A stretch of 64,000 nt of DNA, from assembly GCF_009649845.1 (NCBI RefSeq), contig NZ_WJIE01000004.1, positions 124,001 to 188,000 of the forward strand. Reading direction: 5' to 3'. The notes under the pieces were generated by a model. It was given only the letters and a program-made list of their open reading frames with translations. It was not told the DNA's origin and searched no databases. Both the position numbers and the translations under genes were made by a program. This DNA is from Polyangium spumosum. Its GTDB lineage: Bacteria; Myxococcota_A; Polyangia; Polyangiales; Polyangiaceae. This document shows positions 41,123-49,815 of this stretch, one piece after another. Position 1 is the first letter of the stretch. Each line of letters starts with the position of its first letter.

Positions 41123-41653
41123 TTACTTGGCGCTCGGCCGGATGACGCCGCAGGCGAGCCGCGCGCCGGCTGCGCCCGCGGGATCGGTCTCGTAGTCGTC
41201 TGCGCCGGCGTGCACCACGATGGCCGTGCCGTCGCCCGCGACGAGGCTCGTCGGCCCCTCGCCGAGCGTCACGCCGCGCGCGAACACCTCCACCGTCACG
41301 CGCCCGTTCGCCGGCACGTGGAGGTTCGGCAAATCGCCGAGGTGCGGGCCGGCCTTGCTTTCGAAGCCGTGGGCCGCGCCCGTCGGATTGAAATGGCCTC
41401 CCGCGGCCTCGAAGTTCGGCGTGCAGGCGCCCTTGTCGTGAATGTGAAACCCCTTGGCGCCGGGGGGCAACCCCGCGAGTTCGCCGCGGATGAGCACGCC
41501 GTTCGGCGTCTCCTCGAGCGACACGGTCCCCACGTCCTTTCCCTGGGCGTCGTGGAGCGTGGCCGCGGCCCTCTTCGCCTCGGCGCGCGAAGCGCCTGCG
41601 TGGACGAGCGCCGCCGCGAGCGTCGCGCCGAGCACGAAATGCCGTTCAACCAT
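41123..41653 (-). CDS. sodC: Cu/Zn superoxide dismutase
   Basis: A 176-residue exported Cu/Zn superoxide dismutase. It converts superoxide to oxygen and hydrogen peroxide outside the cytoplasm. A short signal peptide ('LGATLAAALVHAGASRAEA') is followed by the Greek-key barrel. Metal ligands are visible in 'KGFHIHDKGACTP' (two Cu His), 'AAGGHFNPTGAAHG' (bridging His and a Zn His), 'GPHLGDLPN' and 'VVHAGADDYETDPAGAAG' (Cu His and Zn Asp). The disulfide pair is the Cys in 'GACTP' and the one in 'LACGVIRP'. All key residues are present. It is a single gene, divergent from the SGNH hydrolase. Confidence 0.95.
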   Translation of the reverse strand: MVERHFVLGATLAAALVHAGASRAEAKRAAATLHDAQGKDVGTVSLEETPNGVLIRGELAGLPPGAKGFHIHDKGACTPNFEAAGGHFNPTGAAHGFESKAGPHLGDLPNLHVPANGRVTVEVFARGVTLGEGPTSLVAGDGTAIVVHAGADDYETDPAGAAGARLACGVIRPSAK

Positions 41654-41766
41654 GGAAAACCCTCCTCTGGATGTTCGCGGGGAACGTGGGGAGGATTCGA
41701 GGGGGACGGCAAGGGGCCGATCGCGCGTGGCTGAGGCCGCTTTCTCGTGATAAGATCCACGATAGG

Positions 41767-42552
41767 ATGCCGATGCGTTTTCCCCTCGCCGAGAAGCTCC
41801 TTCTCGCCGCTTTTGCCTGCCTTGCCGGCTGCGCGGAGAGCGCCTCCAAGCCGAAGAGCTCGCCCCTCGCGGAGAAGGGCCCCGCGCCCGCGTCCGCCTC
41901 CGCTTCGGCCCCCGATTCCGCTTCGGCCCCCGATTCCCGTCGCGCCTACGTCGTCGCGGCCATCGGCGATTCTCTCACGGATGCCCGCTCCCACGGCGGG
42001 AAATTCCTCGATTACCTGCGCGAGCGTTGCCCCGAGAGCCGATTCGACAATTTTGGCATCGGCGGACAGATGGTGAACCAGATGCACCGGCGCTTCGCGC
42101 GTGACGTGCTCGGCGAGCCTCCGCCCTCGGACAAACCCGCTTACACGCACGTCATCGTCTTCGGCGGCGTGAACGATCTCTACAGCGACGAGACGGCCTT
42201 CCGCACGCCGAAGCTCATCCAGGGCGACCTCGCGGGCATGTACGCCCTCGCCAAAGGGCGCAAGATGCAGGTCGTCGCGATGACCGTCGCGCCCTGGGGT
42301 GGTTTTTCCCGGTACTGGAACGACAAACGCGCCGCGGCCACGGCCCAGGTGAACGACTGGATCCGCGCGCGCAAGCTCGCGGGCGAGGTCGATCACGTGG
42401 TCGACGCCTTCGCGCTGCTCTCGTGTGGCAACCCGAACCGGCTCTGCCCCGAATACGAGGCGCCGTTCAAGGACGGCCTGCATTTCGGCCCGAAGGGGCA
42501 CGAGAAGCTCGGCGAAACGCTCCACCGCGAGGTGTTCGCCGATTGCAGGTAG
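41767..42552 (+). CDS. SGNH/GDSL-family lipoprotein hydrolase
   Basis: A 261-residue lipoprotein. The signal peptide ends 'ACLAGCAES'. A Ser/Ala/Pro linker with a direct repeat ('SASAPDSASAPDS') precedes the SGNH core. Block I is 'VAAIGDSLTDARS' (catalytic Ser), block II 'NFGIGGQMVNQM', block III 'VFGGVNDLYSDE' (GxND) and block V 'KDGLHFGPKGHEKLG' (DxxH). It should be an esterase or deacetylase at the cell envelope. ATG 41767 is used; ATG 41773 is also possible. Confidence 0.9.
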   Translation: MPMRFPLAEKLLLAAFACLAGCAESASKPKSSPLAEKGPAPASASASAPDSASAPDSRRAYVVAAIGDSLTDARSHGGKFLDYLRERCPESRFDNFGIGGQMVNQMHRRFARDVLGEPPPSDKPAYTHVIVFGGVNDLYSDETAFRTPKLIQGDLAGMYALAKGRKMQVVAMTVAPWGGFSRYWNDKRAAATAQVNDWIRARKLAGEVDHVVDAFALLSCGNPNRLCPEYEAPFKDGLHFGPKGHEKLGETLHREVFADCR

Positions 42553-42574
42553 AATCGCGCGCGCTCGCCCGAGC

Positions 42575-43450
42575 CTACGGCGCCTTCACCTCGCGCGCCT
42601 TGCGCCCGACGAGCGCCGCGAGGACGTCGACGTAGCTGATGATGCCGACGATGCGCTCGGACGTGTCGAGCACGCAGAGCGCCATCTGCCGTTCGTCGAG
42701 GATCTTGTCGGCGATCTCGATGACGGAGGCGTCCTGCGGGACCGTCAGCGCGCCCGGCCGCATGACCTCGCTGACCACCTTGCCCTCGACGTCGAGCGCC
42801 GCGTCGTCCCCATTCAGCATGGCAGCCGCGTCGCCGACCGAGGCGCGGAGCTCCCGATCGCCGAACATCCCGACCGCGCGCCCCACCTCGTTGACGACGG
42901 GCAAATGACGTTGCCCCGAGCCGACGAGCACCTGGATGGCCTCGCGGAGCGGCAGATCGCTGCGGATCGTCATCACGCGGCGGTGCATGACGTCGCGCGC
43001 CAGGGGTAGGGGCGTCGGGCCGGCCGCGCCCTTGTGCGCGAGCCGTCCCCGTTCGGCGAGGACGTCGGTGCTCGTCAAGATGCCCACGAGCCTGCCGTCT
43101 TCGAGCACGGGGAGGCAATCGATGCGGCGCGCCGCCATCCGGGCGCTCGCCTCGTCGACGCCCTCGTCCGGCCCGGTCGTCTCGACGGGAGCGGCCATGA
43201 CGTCGCGCACGGGCATGTCGAGCAGGGGACCGTCGGAGACCAACCCGAGGATGTCTCGATCGCCGACGAGGCCGACGAGCGCCTCGCCGCGCATCACGGG
43301 CAGATGGCGAATGCCCCCCTGGGCCATCAACTGCTCGGCGAGGGCCACGCATTCGTGTTCCTGAATGGTCACGACCTTGCGCGTCATGATCTCCCGCACC
43401 CGCGTGCCATGGGAGCGCCTGGGTTGCCTCTGGGTCGTCGCGTCGTTCAT
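42575..43450 (-). CDS. Protein with four CBS domains
   Basis: A 291-residue cytoplasmic protein made of two Bateman modules. CBS1 opens 'VREIMTRKVVTIQEHECVAL', CBS2 'VRDVMAAPVETTGPDEGVDE', CBS3 'ARDVMHRRVMTIRSDLPLRE' and CBS4 'VSEVMRPGALTVPQDASVIE'. Each ends in a 'LVG/VGI..D.L' strand. CBS pairs bind adenosyl ligands such as AMP or ATP and report energy state. With no other domain attached it probably regulates a partner by binding. The quinol nitric oxide reductase gene lies 112 bases upstream on the same strand, so co-regulation with respiration is plausible. ATG 43450. Confidence 0.9.
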   Translation of the reverse strand: MNDATTQRQPRRSHGTRVREIMTRKVVTIQEHECVALAEQLMAQGGIRHLPVMRGEALVGLVGDRDILGLVSDGPLLDMPVRDVMAAPVETTGPDEGVDEASARMAARRIDCLPVLEDGRLVGILTSTDVLAERGRLAHKGAAGPTPLPLARDVMHRRVMTIRSDLPLREAIQVLVGSGQRHLPVVNEVGRAVGMFGDRELRASVGDAAAMLNGDDAALDVEGKVVSEVMRPGALTVPQDASVIEIADKILDERQMALCVLDTSERIVGIISYVDVLAALVGRKAREVKAP

Positions 43451-43562
43451 GGGCGGAGCGAGGTGCAAGGTCCGCGCCGACGCGAGAACGAGCGATTTCG
43501 TGATTGCGGGAGGGGAGGCCGCTGCAGGACCTGCGCGAGGGCGCGCAGGTCCTTCGGGTCTG

Positions 43563-45935
43563 TCAGGACGCGCCGCGCAGCGTGTTCGGCGGCAGGCTCA
43601 TGGGAGGGGCGTCGTCGAGCGGAGGCGGCGGGGTCGAGGTCCCCTCTTTCGGGGCCTCTTGCTTCACGAGCGACCAGCCGGTCACGAGGCCGAGGAGGAA
43701 GTATCCGAGGGCGAGGATCCCCGTGGCGAAGATGGTATCGCCGAGGACACGCGACCACCGGAGCTTCTCCATCACGGGCGTCTGGAGGAACTCGGCCGAG
43801 CGGGCGTACCACATCCCGTGCTCCACGCTGGCGATGGCTTGCATGACGCCGACCGGCAAGAGGCTCACGATCGCCATCAGGCCGAGGCCGATGTTGATGG
43901 CCCAGAACGCGAAGGCGATGACGCCGGTCTTCCAGGCGAACCGCGCGAAGAGGCCGCGGAGGCAGAAGAGCATGAGGCCGATGCCCAGCATGCCGTAGAC
44001 GCCGAAGAGGGCCGTGTGCCCGTGCACGGGCGTCGTGTTCAGCCCCTGCATGTAATAAAGCGCGATCGGGGGGTTGATCATGAAGCCGAAGAGGCCCGCG
44101 CCGACGAGGTTCCAGAACGCCACGGCGACGAAGAAGTAAATGGGCCACTTGTAGCTCTGGACCCAGGGGCGCAGGTGCACGAGCCGCAGGTTGCTGTAGG
44201 CCTCGAACCCGATGAGCGAGAGCGGCACGACCTCGAGCGCGCTGAACACGGCGCCGAGCGCGAGGACGGCGGTGGGCGTGCCCGAGAAGTAGAGGTGGTG
44301 GAACGTGCCGATGACGCCGCCGCTCAGGAAGATGATCGTCGAGAAGAGCACGGCGCGGCTCGCGGCGCGGGGCCTGGCGAGGCCGAGCCGGACGAAGAGG
44401 AAGGCGATGATCACGGTCGCGAAGACCTCGAAGAAGCCCTCGACCCAGAGGTGCACGACCCACCAGCGCCAGTACTCGACCATGGAGAGGTGCGAGTGGC
44501 GGCCCCACATGAGGCCCGCGGCATAAAACATCGCGATGCCGAGGGACGAGAGCAAGAAGAGGCCGACGAGGGGCCGCTGGTCGTCCTTGCGCCGGAGCGC
44601 GGGCATGAGCGCGCGCACCATCAGGACGAGCCAGAGGACGAGGCCCACGAAGAGGAAGATCTGCCAGAACCGGCCGATGTCCGTGTATTCGAGGCCCTGG
44701 TGGCCGAACCAGAAGCTCGCCTCGAGCCCCATGCGCTGCCGCGTCGAATACCAGGTCCCACCCAGGGAGCCGACGACGATGATGAGCAGGCAGACGAAGA
44801 GGAAATTGACGCCGGCGCGCTGGTAGCGCGGTTCGTCGCCGCCCACGGCCGGCGCCATGAAGAGGCCGGTCGCGAGCCAGGTCGTCGCGATCCAGAAGAT
44901 CGCGAGCTGGATGTGCCAGGTCCGCGTGACGGCATAAGGCAGGATCTCCGCGAGCGGGATGCCGTAAAACCCGGTCCCCTCCACGGTGTAATGGGCCGTC
45001 ACGGCCCCGAGGCCGACCTGCAAGATGAAGAGCGCCGCGGCGACCCAGAAATACTTGACCGTGGCCTTCATCGAGGGCGTGGCCTGGAGCTGCAGCAAGG
45101 GATCACGGCCGGGGAGCAGCGACGGAGGTGGCTCCTCTTCGTGTTGCTTCGCCGCGAAATACCATACCATCCCGCCGATGCCGGCGAGCAGCAGGACGAA
45201 GCTCACGATCGACCAGATCACGATCGGCGCGGTCACGCGGTTGCCCACGAGCTCGTCGGGGGGCCAGTTGTTGGTGTAGGTGACGGGCTCGCCCACGCGC
45301 TCGGTCACGCAGGACCACGAGGCCCAGAAGAAGAAGGCGTTCATCATGCGACGCCGCTCGACGTCGGGCACGCTGTTCGTGGGGATCGCGTACGCCTCGC
45401 GCAGCGAGGCGAGCGACGTGTCCGCGCCGAACAGCCCATCGTAATGGCTCGCCGTGGCCTTGATGGCGGCGGCGCGGCGCGACGAGATACGCAGATCCCC
45501 GGTCGCGGGGTCGTACGTGTTCGTGCGGAGCTCGGCCTGCACCATGGCCTGCACGCCGGCGCGTTTCACGGGGTCGAGTGTATCGAAGGCCGCCCCGTGT
45601 TCGGCCCGAGCGATGCTGTCGGCGAGGTGGGTGCTCTCGCGGTGCAGCCAGTCCGCGGACCAATCGGGGGCCTGATAACCGCCGTGCCCCCAGATCGATC
45701 CCACCTCCTGCCCGCCCATGGATTGCCAGACGTTCTGGCCATCCTGGATGTCGCTCTGCGTGTAGAGCACCGCGCCGTCGTCCGCGACGACGCGCGCCGG
45801 CAGCGGAGGCGCTTTTTGATGAATCTGCCACCCGTAGTACCCGAGCACTGCGAAGGACGCCAGGATGACGGTCGCGAGCGTGAGCCACAGCCCTCGGAAC
45901 GGACTCTTTTTTTCAGGTCGTGCAGTCGGCTGCAT
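43563..45935 (-). CDS. norB: Quinol-dependent nitric oxide reductase (qNOR)
   Basis: A 790-residue single-subunit nitric oxide reductase. It reduces two NO to N2O with quinol electrons at the inner membrane. The N-terminal extension after the first helix ('GLWLTLATVILASFAVLGYY') is the soluble cytochrome-c-like domain without a haem motif, as in qNOR. About fourteen membrane helices follow, with haem/copper-oxidase-type ligands: 'TRTWHIQLAIFW', 'VVHLWVEGFFEVFATV' (His plus the FeB-site Glu), 'GTFHHLYFSG' (His-His) and 'TTPVHGHTALFGVYG' (HxH). ATG 45935 has GAGG five bases upstream. In a predatory soil bacterium it probably detoxifies NO or supports low-oxygen respiration. The gene is also called norZ. 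Confidence 0.95.
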   Translation of the reverse strand: MQPTARPEKKSPFRGLWLTLATVILASFAVLGYYGWQIHQKAPPLPARVVADDGAVLYTQSDIQDGQNVWQSMGGQEVGSIWGHGGYQAPDWSADWLHRESTHLADSIARAEHGAAFDTLDPVKRAGVQAMVQAELRTNTYDPATGDLRISSRRAAAIKATASHYDGLFGADTSLASLREAYAIPTNSVPDVERRRMMNAFFFWASWSCVTERVGEPVTYTNNWPPDELVGNRVTAPIVIWSIVSFVLLLAGIGGMVWYFAAKQHEEEPPPSLLPGRDPLLQLQATPSMKATVKYFWVAAALFILQVGLGAVTAHYTVEGTGFYGIPLAEILPYAVTRTWHIQLAIFWIATTWLATGLFMAPAVGGDEPRYQRAGVNFLFVCLLIIVVGSLGGTWYSTRQRMGLEASFWFGHQGLEYTDIGRFWQIFLFVGLVLWLVLMVRALMPALRRKDDQRPLVGLFLLSSLGIAMFYAAGLMWGRHSHLSMVEYWRWWVVHLWVEGFFEVFATVIIAFLFVRLGLARPRAASRAVLFSTIIFLSGGVIGTFHHLYFSGTPTAVLALGAVFSALEVVPLSLIGFEAYSNLRLVHLRPWVQSYKWPIYFFVAVAFWNLVGAGLFGFMINPPIALYYMQGLNTTPVHGHTALFGVYGMLGIGLMLFCLRGLFARFAWKTGVIAFAFWAINIGLGLMAIVSLLPVGVMQAIASVEHGMWYARSAEFLQTPVMEKLRWSRVLGDTIFATGILALGYFLLGLVTGWSLVKQEAPKEGTSTPPPPLDDAPPMSLPPNTLRGAS

Positions 45936-46246
45936 GTTGCCTCGTTCCCTTTCGTAACGGGGCCTCAGAGCAAGGACCGTGCGCGGGCGCGAGCGCAAGG
46001 CATGCATCGAGATCACGTGTGTTGGCGGCGCTCTTCCGCCGGGCGCGCGACGCATCGAACGTGACGCGCACCGCTTGCATGTCCCGTCGCAAGATTTGCG
46101 CGAGGCGTGAGGGGAGGACCGGAATGTGGGCGAGAGCGCAGGCGCGTCGTCGCAGGGCTCCTCCCGGCCTCGCGGACGGGTTCGTTGCTGCAAACCAGGC
46201 CCCCATGGCCTAGGATTCGCCCCCCTCGCCCCGGAGCGTTCTCCTC
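45936..46246. other. Divergent intergenic region, no clear signal
   Basis: This 311-base gap separates norB (minus) and the amidase gene (plus) and should hold both promoters. I could not find a convincing FNR- or NsrR-type palindrome. A weak CTTGC-N10-GCAAG dyad lies at 46074-46093. Open frames crossing the gap have no supporting features. Confidence 0.4.
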
Positions 46247-47935
46247 ATGACGTACGATCTCAAGACCGCCCATGCCCCCCGCATGACCGGCCTCGCGCTC
46301 GAAGCCGCAGCGCTCGCCCTCGAAAACCCGGCCACGGGGCACCTCATCGGGCAGAAGCTCCTGAAGGACCTCGGCATCCTGGATCTCCGGGTCACCGCCC
46401 TCCACGAGGCGCCCTCCGTCGCGCCGGACCTGCCGCGCCCCGCGAGCCTCACGGCCCAGGCCGCGCCGCCCCCGGACCTCGATGCCCTCGCGCGTTTGGC
46501 CCCGAAAACAACCGGATTCGCCTTCGAGTCGGCCGCGGACTTCGTCGCCGCCTACCGCGAAGGCCGCTCCGATCCGGTGAAGGTCGCCGAGCGTTTCCTC
46601 GAAGCCGCCCAGCGCCTCGACGGCGGCGAGCGTCCGCTCCGGGTGTTCATCGAGCGAAATGCCGATCGCCTGCTCGCCGCCGCGCGGGAGTCCCGCGAGC
46701 GATATCGCAGCGGCGCGCCGAGAGGCCCGCTCGACGGCGTCCCCGTCTCGATCAAGGACGAGCTCGACGTCGAGGGATATCACACCACCGTGGGCACGCG
46801 GATCTTCCGGGACCGGGCCGGCGAGGACGCCACCACGGTCCGCCGCCTGCGCGAGGCCGGCGCGTTGATCCTCGGCAAGGTCAACATGCACGAGATCGGC
46901 ATCGACACCTCGGGGTTCAATGCCCACCACGGCACCCCGACGAACCCTTATGCGCCGGGCCATTACACCGGCGGATCGTCGAGCGGCTCGGGCGCCAGCG
47001 TGGCGGCGGGGTTTTGCCCCATTTCCCTGGGCGCCGACGGCGGCGGCTCGATCCGCATCCCGGCCGCGCTCTGCGGCGTCGTCGGGCTCAAGGCCACCTG
47101 GAGCCGCATCAGCGAGCACGGCGCCTTTCCCCTGTGCGCGAGCGTCGGCCACGTCGGCCCCCTCGGCGCCACGGTGCGCGACGTCGCGCTCGCGTATGCC
47201 CTCATCGCCGGCCCCGATCCCAGGGATCCGAATTCGCTCCATCAGCCCCCGCCCCACCTCGAAGGCCTCGGCCGGGACGACCTCGAGGGCGTGCGGATCG
47301 GCGTCTACCGCCCCTGGTTCGAGCATGCCACGCCCGAGATCGTCCGCGCCGCCGAGGGCGCGCTCGACATCTTCCGCGCCCGGGGCGCGCGTGTCGTCGA
47401 GGTCGAGATCCCCGAGCTCGACCGCGCCCGCGTCGCGCAGGGCATCACCATTCTCTGCGAGATGGCCTCGTGCATGGCGCGATACGACGCCGAGCACCGG
47501 CGATCGTTCAGCCTCGGCGTGCGGATCAACCTGGCGATCGGTCGAGCGCTCACGGGCGTCGATTACGTGCAATCCCAGAAGGTGCGCGCCCGTTTTTCCC
47601 GGCACCTCGCCCGCGTGTTCGAGGCCGTGGACGTCCTCGTCACGCCGACGACCGCGCTCACGGCGCCGCGTATCGCCGAGGACGTGCTCCCGCGCGGCGA
47701 GAGCAACCTCGATGTGACGAGCGGGCTCATGCGGTTCGTGTTTCCTGCCAACCTCACCGGCAACCCGGCGATCAGCGTGCCCGGCGGGTATGGCGCGAGC
47801 GGGCACCCGATCGGCATTCAGCTCATGGGGCGCCCCTGGGAGGAGCACCTCCTCTTGCGGATGGGCGAGGTGCTCGAGCGAGCCGTCCCGCGGAGGGCGC
47901 CGTCGATCCACGTGCGGCTGCTCGACGGGGCCTGA
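46247..47935 (+). CDS. Amidase-signature-family hydrolase
   Basis: A 562-residue amidase-signature protein. The catalytic Ser-cisSer-Lys triad is visible: Lys in 'GVPVSIKDELDVEGYHTTVG' and the serines in 'YTGGSSSGSGASVAAG' with 'LGADGGGSIRIPAALCGVVG'. The C-terminal 'ANLTGNPAISVPGGYGASGH' and 'GIQLMGRPWEEHLLLRMGEV' are typical. The first 85 residues are an extra N-terminal region before the amidase core. There is no signal peptide, so it acts in the cytoplasm on an amide such as a carboxamide or aminoacyl compound. The ABC permease gene starts six bases after its stop with GAGGAG overlapping the stop, so the three genes form an operon. Confidence 0.92.
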   Translation: MTYDLKTAHAPRMTGLALEAAALALENPATGHLIGQKLLKDLGILDLRVTALHEAPSVAPDLPRPASLTAQAAPPPDLDALARLAPKTTGFAFESAADFVAAYREGRSDPVKVAERFLEAAQRLDGGERPLRVFIERNADRLLAAARESRERYRSGAPRGPLDGVPVSIKDELDVEGYHTTVGTRIFRDRAGEDATTVRRLREAGALILGKVNMHEIGIDTSGFNAHHGTPTNPYAPGHYTGGSSSGSGASVAAGFCPISLGADGGGSIRIPAALCGVVGLKATWSRISEHGAFPLCASVGHVGPLGATVRDVALAYALIAGPDPRDPNSLHQPPPHLEGLGRDDLEGVRIGVYRPWFEHATPEIVRAAEGALDIFRARGARVVEVEIPELDRARVAQGITILCEMASCMARYDAEHRRSFSLGVRINLAIGRALTGVDYVQSQKVRARFSRHLARVFEAVDVLVTPTTALTAPRIAEDVLPRGESNLDVTSGLMRFVFPANLTGNPAISVPGGYGASGHPIGIQLMGRPWEEHLLLRMGEVLERAVPRRAPSIHVRLLDGA

Positions 47936-47941
47936 GGAGCC

Positions 47942-49162
47942 GTGGAGCCCGCCCCGCTGCCGCGCTCGCGCCCTCGCCTCGGGCCGCTGCTCTTCCTCGC
48001 ACGCAAGAGCCTGCTCGGGAGCCGCTTCACGTTCGCCCTGCTCGTCGTCGCCGTCGCCGCGGGCGCGGGGTTCCAGATCCCCAACACGGCGAACCTCGCC
48101 GGCTTCAGCGAGGCCCTGCTCGAAGAGGAGCTCCGTCACGGGCCCGGCGACGTGCGCGTCGAGCCCCGGGACGGGCGCCCCTTCGAGGACGGCGCAGCCG
48201 CCGCCGCGCGGGTCGCCGAGGCCGCCGAGACGGGCGTCCGCGCCAGCATCCCGGTCCTCGTCCTGCCCGGCGCCGTCGGCAAGGGCGGGCGGTTCCACAA
48301 CGCGCTCGCCTACGGCTACGATTTCCCCGGCGATCCCGCGGTCCGACCGTTCCACCTCTCGGAGGGCGAGCTACTCGCGCGTGGCGACACGAAGGGCGTC
48401 GTCCTCGGCAGCTCGCTCGCCACGCGGCTCGGCGTGAAGGTCGGCGACACGGTCGACCTGCGCGTGATCCTCGGCGGACCACCCGCCGCCGCCGCCGATC
48501 CGACGGCCACCTCCCTCATGACCGTCCGCGGCATCGCCTCGGGCAGCGCCGGCGCCTACCGCAGCGTCTTCCTCGACCGCGCCTCCCTCGCCGAGCGTAC
48601 GGGCGCGCCCGCCGTGGCCTCCGCCGTGCACCTCCACCTCGACGACCACTTCGCCGCCGCGGCCCTCGCCCCGCGCCTCGAAGCCCGCCTCCCCGAGGCT
48701 CGCGCCGTCGACTGGCAAAAGGACGACCCCTTCGTCACGAACTACCTCGCCGCCAACCGGACCATCAACAGCCTCTCCTACGCCATGGTCGTCGCGGCGA
48801 TCACCATCCCGGTCTGGGCCCTCTTCCACATCCACGTCCTCGGCCGGCGCCGCGAGATCGGCATCCTCGCCGCCCTCGGCTTCTCGCGCCGCGAGGTCTT
48901 TGGCCTCTTCTTGCTCCAGGCCCTCGTCGTCGCCCTCGCCGGGCTCACGGCGGGCGCCGCGCTCGGCTACGGGATGCTGCTCTATTTCCAGGCCCACCCC
49001 ATCTTCTCGTGGGAGGCGCTCGTGGTTCGTCCCGTCATCACGGCTGCCGTCCTCGCCGGGCCCTGCCTCGTGGTCCTCGCCACCACCTTGCTCGCCGGCA
49101 GCGTCCCGGCCTTCCGCGCGGCCCGGACCGACCCGGCGCCCGTCCTGCGCAGGATCGACTGA
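47942..49162 (+). CDS. FtsX/MacB-type ABC transporter permease
   Basis: A 406-residue membrane protein. GTG start at 47942, with the ribosome binding site inside the amidase stop. One N-terminal helix ('FTFALLVVAVAAGAGFQI') is followed by a large periplasmic MacB-like domain (about residues 45-275, including 'GVVLGSSLATRLGVKVGDTV'). Three C-terminal helices complete the FtsX fold ('SYAMVVAAITIPVWALFHIH', 'LFLLQALVVALAGLTAGAAL', 'ITAAVLAGPCLVVLATTLLA'). The coupling segment reads 'GRRREIGILAALGFSRREVF'. It pairs with the ATPase encoded next (TGATG overlap). Type VII ABC systems like this act as mechanotransducers or export lipoproteins and small molecules. Confidence 0.92.
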   Translation: MEPAPLPRSRPRLGPLLFLARKSLLGSRFTFALLVVAVAAGAGFQIPNTANLAGFSEALLEEELRHGPGDVRVEPRDGRPFEDGAAAAARVAEAAETGVRASIPVLVLPGAVGKGGRFHNALAYGYDFPGDPAVRPFHLSEGELLARGDTKGVVLGSSLATRLGVKVGDTVDLRVILGGPPAAAADPTATSLMTVRGIASGSAGAYRSVFLDRASLAERTGAPAVASAVHLHLDDHFAAAALAPRLEARLPEARAVDWQKDDPFVTNYLAANRTINSLSYAMVVAAITIPVWALFHIHVLGRRREIGILAALGFSRREVFGLFLLQALVVALAGLTAGAALGYGMLLYFQAHPIFSWEALVVRPVITAAVLAGPCLVVLATTLLAGSVPAFRAARTDPAPVLRRID

Positions 49163-49815
49163 TGGGCGAGGTCCTCCGCTGCGAGAGCCTCGTGCGTCGC
49201 CTCGGCGATCGTGACGTCGTCCGCGGCGCCTCGCTCGACCTCGACGAAGCCGTGTCCGTCGCGCTCGTGGGCCCGAGCGGCTGCGGCAAGACCACCTTCC
49301 TCCAGATGATCGGCCTGCTCGATCGGCCCACCGCCGGCCGCGTCGTCCTCGCCGGTCACGACGCCTGGTCCCTCGCGGACGACGTACGCGCCGAGCTGCG
49401 CCTCGCCTGGATCGGCTTCGTGTTTCAGCAGAACAACCTCGTCGCGAGCCTCAGCGCGCGAGAGAACGTGGCGCTGCCTGCGTGGCGCCTCGGCTCCTCG
49501 CGCCGCGAGGCGGAGCGTGCGGCCGACGCGCTGCTCGAGCGGTTTGGCCTCGCCGCGCGGCGTGACGCGCCTCCGGGCGAGCTCTCCGTGGGCGAGGCGC
49601 AACGCGTGGCCATCGCCCGCGCCCTCGTCAACCGCCCGCGCCTCGTGCTCGCCGACGAGCCGACGGGCAGCCTCGACAGCGCCTCCGCGGACGTCGTGAT
49701 GGACGCGCTCGCCGCGGCCTCGGCCCTCGGCGCGGCGCTGCTCATGGTCACGCACGATCCGCGGATCGCGGCGCGAGCCCAGCGGACCGTCGAGATGCGC
49801 GACGGGCGGCTCTGA
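49162..49815 (+). CDS. ABC transporter ATP-binding protein, LolD/MacB-like
   Basis: A 217-residue ABC ATPase. Walker A 'GPSGCGKTTFLQMIGLLDRP' starts near residue 38. The Q-loop is in 'IGFVFQQNNLVASLSARENV', the signature region is 'LSVGEAQRVAIARALVNRPR', Walker B 'LVLADEPTGSLDS' and the H-loop 'MVTHDPRIAARA'. The signature begins LSVGE rather than LSGGE, a tolerated change. It powers the FtsX-type permease encoded just before it. The last 68 bases overlap the 3' end of the convergent acyltransferase gene. Confidence 0.94.
   Translation: MGEVLRCESLVRRLGDRDVVRGASLDLDEAVSVALVGPSGCGKTTFLQMIGLLDRPTAGRVVLAGHDAWSLADDVRAELRLAWIGFVFQQNNLVASLSARENVALPAWRLGSSRREAERAADALLERFGLAARRDAPPGELSVGEAQRVAIARALVNRPRLVLADEPTGSLDSASADVVMDALAAASALGAALLMVTHDPRIAARAQRTVEMRDGRL

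Noticed and set aside
46074-46093. CTTGC-N10-GCAAG dyad upstream of norB as a nitric-oxide regulator site
   Set aside because: Arms are only 5 bp and match no known FNR, NsrR or NorR site. It is as likely as chance in 300 bases.
46126-49162. Long plus-strand frame running through the amidase and permease genes in another frame
   Set aside because: Only its last part (from 49162) is real, namely the ABC ATPase. The rest is Arg/Pro-rich nonsense overlapping two complete, motif-bearing genes.
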